This document shows positions 58,935 through 64,000 of a DNA stretch of 64,000 nt, piece after piece. The position numbers and the translations under genes are program-made. Below the pieces are notes generated by a model. The model made no database searches, had not been told where the DNA came from, and saw only the letters and a list, made by a program, of their open reading frames with translations. This DNA comes from Spirochaetaceae bacterium UBA5556. GTDB lineage: Bacteria > Spirochaetota > Spirochaetia > Treponematales > Rectinemataceae. The stretch spans positions 62,001-126,000 of the forward strand of contig DIMW01000011.1 in the NCBI GenBank assembly GCA_002425765.1, given 5' to 3'. The first letter of the stretch is position 1, and each line of letters begins with the position of its first letter.

Positions 58935-61796
58935 TCAAGAGAAATATGCGGATGCAGTTACCTTGAACCGTATCCTGAACAGCGTCTCTGTATCCTCACG
59001 CGCCTTGAGCCGGTCTTCGATTTCACCGATGATTTCGTCCCGTTTCGCGTCTATCTCGTCCTGGGCGTCGAAGAGGCGCCGCCTGAGCGTCGAGCGCTCC
59101 TTTTCAAGGGATTTGTATTCCCGTTCATGCGCCAGCTTTTCTTCCAGAGTCACGGCGAAGGCTTTGGCCTTCTTGAGCTGCTTGATCCGGGCATCGAGCT
59201 CCTTGATCTGGAGGTCGAGGCCCGCCTTCAGGTCGTCGGCCCAGGCGTCGAGCTTGTCGATCTCCTGCCCGAGCCATTGCCTCGCCTTCGCTTGTCCTGT
59301 GGCAACAGCTTCCTGCCGGAGTCGTTCCGCCTGGAGATCAAGCTCCAGAGGAAACTCGGGGATTGACCCCGGAATGACCACTGCCGGCGTCCTGAAAAGC
59401 TTCATGGCTGACTCTCCTTCAACGATAGTGCCGTCATCGAGAACGCAGGCCATGAGGAGAGACTCATCGATGGTCTCCTCGCTCACGATCCGCAGGAGTG
59501 AAGCCTTGAGGAATCCACACTTTCCTGCCAAGGACCGAACGGCGCCTATATGCTCGCCTCCCCCATACCGGAATTCCAGAACCGCATCCGGCGTGCTAAG
59601 GCTGCGCGCGCTCGCCAGCATCTGTTGGGCAAGCGGAAGCCCTGGCCGATACACATAATCAATGCCGGGCTTGGTGGTGTCGAAGCCGTAGTGGTGGCCC
59701 TGATACCTGAAAGTCCATGTGGCGTCATCGAAGCTCGCGAGATTCCCCAAAAGATGTTTCGTAAGGTAATAAAGATTCCGCTCGTTCAGGCTCCGCAGAC
59801 TACGGACCTCATCCTCGCGCACTTTTAGCCGGCAACGAACCTCCTCATCGAAGTTTTCCAAGAGCTTCCGTTTCGTGTCGCCCATCTTCTCGTCGATCAT
59901 CGTCGCGAATTCGGCCTGAAGCTCGTCGAAGGCTTTCTCGATGGAATCAGGATCACGACAAGTCTGATAGATTTCCAGAATTTTTCTCTCAAAGTCGAGC
60001 CCGGACCCGATAACCCCGAGGATCTCGTCGCTAACACCGAAGATCCCATCGAAGAGCCTGAATTTTTCGGCGAGCAATTCGTAGACGCGCCGGTCGGCCT
60101 GGTTCCTCGTGTTGAGAAAATTGATCACGACCACATCGAATCTCTGCCCGTAGCGATGGCAGCGTCCGATCCTCTGTTCGATGCGCTGCGGATTCCAGGG
60201 GAGATCGTAGTTTATAACAAGGGAACAGAATTGGAGGTTTACGCCTTCGGCGGCCGCTTCCGTGGCGATCATGATCTTGGCCCGGGTCCGGAACCGGTCC
60301 ACGAGGGCCTGCCGCATATCGGCGCTGGGACTGCCGCTTGTCCGGTCGCTTCCTTTGTTCTCTTCGAGCCACTCCTTGTAGATCGCTTTGGATTCCTGAT
60401 CCGCGTTTGTTCCGTTAAAAAGGACGACTGAGTCCTTGTAGGGACTCTCGGCGAGAATGTCAAAGATGTAGGCTTGTGTCTTCCTGCTTTCCGTAAAAAT
60501 GATGGCCTTCTGTTCCGCGCCGAGACGTTTGAGCTCCTCGAAGCCCTTCTCCAGGGCGGACAACAACTTCAGGCCTTTTGCATTATCGCGTATGACGCGG
60601 GCACGGTCGCGAAAGTCCTTGAGTTCCTTGATTTCAATAGCCAGCCGCCCGGGATTGGCCGGAATTCCGGATTCATCGTCCTCCCACTCCTCGATGTCCT
60701 CGTCCAAACCGTCAACATCCGCGGAAAGTTCCTCCGTCTCCAAATCGAGCTTGAGCTTTTCAAGCCGCGTGATCATCGTGTCAAAGGCTCCCGCGATGGC
60801 ATAGGTAGACGAAGCGAGCAGCTTGCGCAAAATAAGTGTGACCAGTTGCCGTTGCCCCGCCGGAAGGGCGAAGAGCTCCGGACGCTGGAGCCAGGCTGAA
60901 ATATCGTCATAGAGCCTCTGTTCGTCCTCTCCGGGCTCGAAGGCCTGAGTGAAACAGATACGTTTGGTGTACCGGATGTACTCGGCTACTTGGCGTCGAA
61001 GCGTCCGCTGACAAAAAGGCGCGATTCTCTTCCGGAGCTCCTCGAATTTGCCTTCTTCGGCGAGACGCAGATACTGAAGCCTGAATGAGGCCTCGTCGCC
61101 AAAGGCCTGGGAGTCGATGAACGAAAGAAGACCAAAAAGCTCCATCATGTTGTTCTGAAGTGGGGTGGCGGTGAGAAGAAGTTTGCGCTTCCCTTGGAGC
61201 GCGGCGCGCAGTGCCTGCCCGGTGACGTTGTCCTTTCGCCACGAATTTCGGAGGCGGTGCGCCTCGTCGATGACGACCATGTCCCACTCGATCTTGCCGA
61301 TGTTGTCCGCCTTCGCCGCCGCGAACTGATAGCTCGCGATGAGAATGAGGCCTGGCTGGTCGAAAGGATTCTCGTTACCATCCCTCAGGCTCCGATCGAA
61401 TGTCTTCCTTTCAAGAATGAGTCCCGGAAGGTAGAATTTTTCTGCGAGTTCGGCGAGCCATTGCTTCCTCAAGCTCGCCGGCAGGATGAGGAGAATCTTC
61501 CGCTTATTCTCCGCCCATTTCTGTGCGATCACGATGGCGGCTTCGATAGTTTTGCCGAGCCCGACCTCGTCCGCGAGCAGTATGCCCCTCGAGAGGGGAG
61601 ACTTGAGTGCCGCCAGAGCGGCGTCGATCTGGTGGGGGTTGAGGTCGACCCTTGCCCCCATGATGCTGCCGGCCAAGTTCTCGAAGGTGGGCGCGGAGCT
61701 CAACTTCGTCAGATCCCAGGCCCAGACGCGCGCGTGATAGTCGGTTGTCAGAAAATGTATCGGCAGCTTCAGGCTCTTCTCAACTTCAGCGCGCAT
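58935..61796 (-). CDS. SNF2-family helicase of the defence island
   Basis: A 953-residue SWI2/SNF2 translocase. Walker A DEVGLGKTIEAA (about 78-90), DEAH box VVIDEAHRLRN and TATPLQNNMMELFGLLSF (motif III). C-terminal domain has MIATEAAAEGVNLQFC and RIEQRIGRCHRYGQ (motif VI). A coiled coil (about 830-930) ends it. It resembles the RapA/HepA-like helicases found beside Type III-like mod/res genes; it should move on duplex DNA without unwinding. ATG 61796 is the first gene of the island on this strand, so the island reads SNF2, toxin, antitoxin, ATPase, KTSC, mod, AlbA, res. Confidence 0.88.
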   Translation of the reverse strand: MRAEVEKSLKLPIHFLTTDYHARVWAWDLTKLSSAPTFENLAGSIMGARVDLNPHQIDAALAALKSPLSRGILLADEVGLGKTIEAAIVIAQKWAENKRKILLILPASLRKQWLAELAEKFYLPGLILERKTFDRSLRDGNENPFDQPGLILIASYQFAAAKADNIGKIEWDMVVIDEAHRLRNSWRKDNVTGQALRAALQGKRKLLLTATPLQNNMMELFGLLSFIDSQAFGDEASFRLQYLRLAEEGKFEELRKRIAPFCQRTLRRQVAEYIRYTKRICFTQAFEPGEDEQRLYDDISAWLQRPELFALPAGQRQLVTLILRKLLASSTYAIAGAFDTMITRLEKLKLDLETEELSADVDGLDEDIEEWEDDESGIPANPGRLAIEIKELKDFRDRARVIRDNAKGLKLLSALEKGFEELKRLGAEQKAIIFTESRKTQAYIFDILAESPYKDSVVLFNGTNADQESKAIYKEWLEENKGSDRTSGSPSADMRQALVDRFRTRAKIMIATEAAAEGVNLQFCSLVINYDLPWNPQRIEQRIGRCHRYGQRFDVVVINFLNTRNQADRRVYELLAEKFRLFDGIFGVSDEILGVIGSGLDFERKILEIYQTCRDPDSIEKAFDELQAEFATMIDEKMGDTKRKLLENFDEEVRCRLKVREDEVRSLRSLNERNLYYLTKHLLGNLASFDDATWTFRYQGHHYGFDTTKPGIDYVYRPGLPLAQQMLASARSLSTPDAVLEFRYGGGEHIGAVRSLAGKCGFLKASLLRIVSEETIDESLLMACVLDDGTIVEGESAMKLFRTPAVVIPGSIPEFPLELDLQAERLRQEAVATGQAKARQWLGQEIDKLDAWADDLKAGLDLQIKELDARIKQLKKAKAFAVTLEEKLAHEREYKSLEKERSTLRRRLFDAQDEIDAKRDEIIGEIEDRLKAREDTETLFRIRFKVTASAYFS

Positions 61797-61881
61797 GCAT
61801 CATACAATAAGGCACTATCGGAAAAGATGAAATCCTTTCGCGACCGAGGGCCGATACATCGCGGGCGGCCTTGTTTGCCGT

Positions 61882-62075
61882 TTACACTGCGGCGAAGCCG
61901 AGCTCGAGGTCGGCGATGTCGGCCAGGTCGAGAACCTCATGATGATGCCGAAGTCGGGAAGGATGGCGTCGAACATAGCGCAGGTTCCACCATAGAGATT
62001 GGAAGCCGAGACGATTTCGTCACCTGCCTTGGCGATGGTGATGTAGGATACGCTGCTCGAACTGCTCGGCGCACA
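61882..62075 (-). pseudogene. metY (O-acetylhomoserine sulfhydrylase) remnant with internal deletion
   Basis: The reverse strand reads YITIAKAGDEIVSASNLYGG and FDAILPDFGI, close to the PLP-enzyme block TNIASAGDEIVSASTLYGG...FGI of MetY. The frame then shifts and gives HHEVLDLADIADLELGFAAV before a stop at 61882, like the enzyme's C-terminal DIIEDIxQAL. About 300 residues in between are missing. No start is left. It lies in the 350-base gap between the island and oppF, perhaps a scar of island insertion. Confidence 0.6.
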
Positions 62076-62143
62076 CAGAATCGGTATCCACAACATCGGT
62101 GGCCATCAGCCTGTACAGGTATCGTGGCGGCCGCCCTCTTCGC

Positions 62144-63140
62144 TCACTCCGGCTTATGATACAGAAAACACGAAACCTGGTGCCTTGGCTCCGCCTCCTT
62201 AAGACTCGGGCGCGCCCGTTTGCAGATGTCCATGTGCTTAGGGCAGCGGTCGTAGAAATTGCAGCCAGGGCGCTGCTTGTCCGGTGAAGGGACATCGCCC
62301 GTGAGAATGATGCGCTGGCGCTTCGCCTCGATTTTGGGATCGGGTATGGGCGCCGCGGACAGAAGAGCCTCGGTGTAAGGATGCAGCGGTTTTTTATACA
62401 GATCCTTTGCGTCGGCGATCTCTACAATCAGCCCCAAGTACATTACCGCCACTCTGGTTGAAACGTACTTGATAACGGAAAGATCATGCGCGATGAAGAG
62501 ATAGGTCAACCCGAACTCATCCTGCAAATCCTTGAACAGATTGAGAATCTGCGACTGAATCGAAACATCGAGTGCCGACACAGGCTCATCGCAGAGAATG
62601 AGCTCCGGATTGAGGGCGAGCGCACGAGCAATGCCGATGCGCTGACGCTGGCCGCCAGAGAATTCGTGCGGATAGCGATTTTTAAAGAATCGGGAGAGCC
62701 CGACCTTCTCCATGAGCTGCTCGACCCGGTCGTCTATCTCATCCTTTGAAGCCTCCATCAGGCCACTTTTTTTGAAGATGCGGATAGGCTCGGCGATGAT
62801 GTCGCCGGCGGTCATTCTTGGGTTCAATGACGCGTAAGGATCCTGGAACACCATCTGCATGTTTTTGCGGGCAGCGAGGAGTTCCTGTCCGCTTGCCTTC
62901 GTGAGGTCCAGCTTGTCGAGGTACACTTCGCCCGCAGTAGGCTTATAGAGTTGCGCGATGGCGCGCGCGGTGGTCGATTTCCCGCATCCCGACTCACCGA
63001 CAAGGCCAAGCGTTTCCCCTTTCCGTACCTGGAAATCAACGCCATCCACCGCATAGATAAAGTTTTTTGCTTTGGAAAAGAAGCCCGTTCTGATAGGGAA
63101 ATGCATCTTGAGGCCACGCACATCCAGCAGCACCTTGTGA

Positions 63141-63148
<8 letters not shown>
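62144..63148 (-). CDS. oppF: Oligopeptide/dipeptide ABC transporter ATPase OppF
   Basis: A 334-residue peptide-transporter ATPase: Walker A GESGCGKST, Q-loop VFQDPYASLNPRMTAGDI, signature FSGGQRQRIGIARAL, Walker B LILCDEPVSALDVS and H-loop FIAHDLSVI. The C-terminal CNFYDRCPKHMDICKRARP is the cysteine-rich Fe-S-like region of OppD/F proteins. ATG 63148 (GGAGG upstream) overlaps the oppD stop by eight bases. It powers peptide uptake with OppD. Confidence 0.93.

Positions 63149-64000
<852 letters not shown>

Noticed and set aside
48532..61796. Classical DISARM or BREX system
   Set aside because: No DrmA/DrmB, PglZ, BrxL or similar was seen; only a methyltransferase and helicases are shared.

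Overview
The window is about 64 kb of moderately GC-rich bacterial chromosome. Genes are densely packed, with many 1-8 base overlaps and some GTG and TTG starts. Lipoproteins with lipoboxes, exported binding proteins and a sodium-pumping NADH dehydrogenase point to a diderm. ThyX instead of ThyA, a rubrerythrin-like diiron protein, glycerol kinase, pyruvate kinase and inositol catabolism suggest an anaerobic or microaerophilic fermenter. My best guess is an anaerobic spirochaete-like bacterium. This is inference from overall protein flavour; there is no rRNA in the window.

Layout. 1-11 kb: the 5' end of a probable GH36 alpha-galactosidase, thyX, a PAS/GAF/HD-GYP signalling protein, a beta-hydroxyacid dehydrogenase, proA-proB, and a cobalamin riboswitch driving btuF-btuC-btuD. 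11-19 kb: a reverse-strand glpK operon (glpK, a C_GCAxxG_C_C protein, a SagB-type nitroreductase, an adenosine-specific kinase), a lipoprotein, a polysaccharide deacetylase, a SpoU methyltransferase and pyruvate kinase. 19-27 kb, reverse strand: nqrB-C-D-E-F without nqrA, preceded by znuA-znuC-znuB-zur, whose promoter carries two Zur-like palindromes. 27-32 kb: a rubrerythrin-like protein, a LacI regulator, a sugar-type MFS transporter and two exported proteins of unknown function.

32-37 kb is a separate operon. It starts at a perfect TTGACA-17-TATAAT promoter and ends at a strong terminator. It encodes a HutP-like RNA-binding antiterminator, a CaiB-type CoA-transferase, a BKACE (DUF849) enzyme and an OFA-type transporter. 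UAG triplets cluster in front of the metabolic genes, which suggests ligand-dependent RNA control of an unidentified acid-degradation pathway.

37-47.5 kb is a myo-inositol locus: two Gfo/Idh/MocA dehydrogenases, a ribose-type ABC transporter, and iolI, iolG, iolB, iolD and iolE. It sits behind a promoter with a 37-bp perfect palindrome. A decayed AraC-type regulator lies just upstream. A TrpR-like repressor that looks leaderless, and a small membrane protein, follow.

48.5-61.8 kb is a reverse-strand defence island: SNF2 helicase, a HigB/HTH-ImmA pair, an RloC-like ATPase, a KTSC protein, a Type III-like DNA methyltransferase with an AT-rich central recognition segment, an AlbA/Schlafen-RecG-like protein and a Type III Res-like helicase-nuclease. 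A metY remnant with an internal deletion lies at its edge. The window closes with oppF and a truncated oppD.
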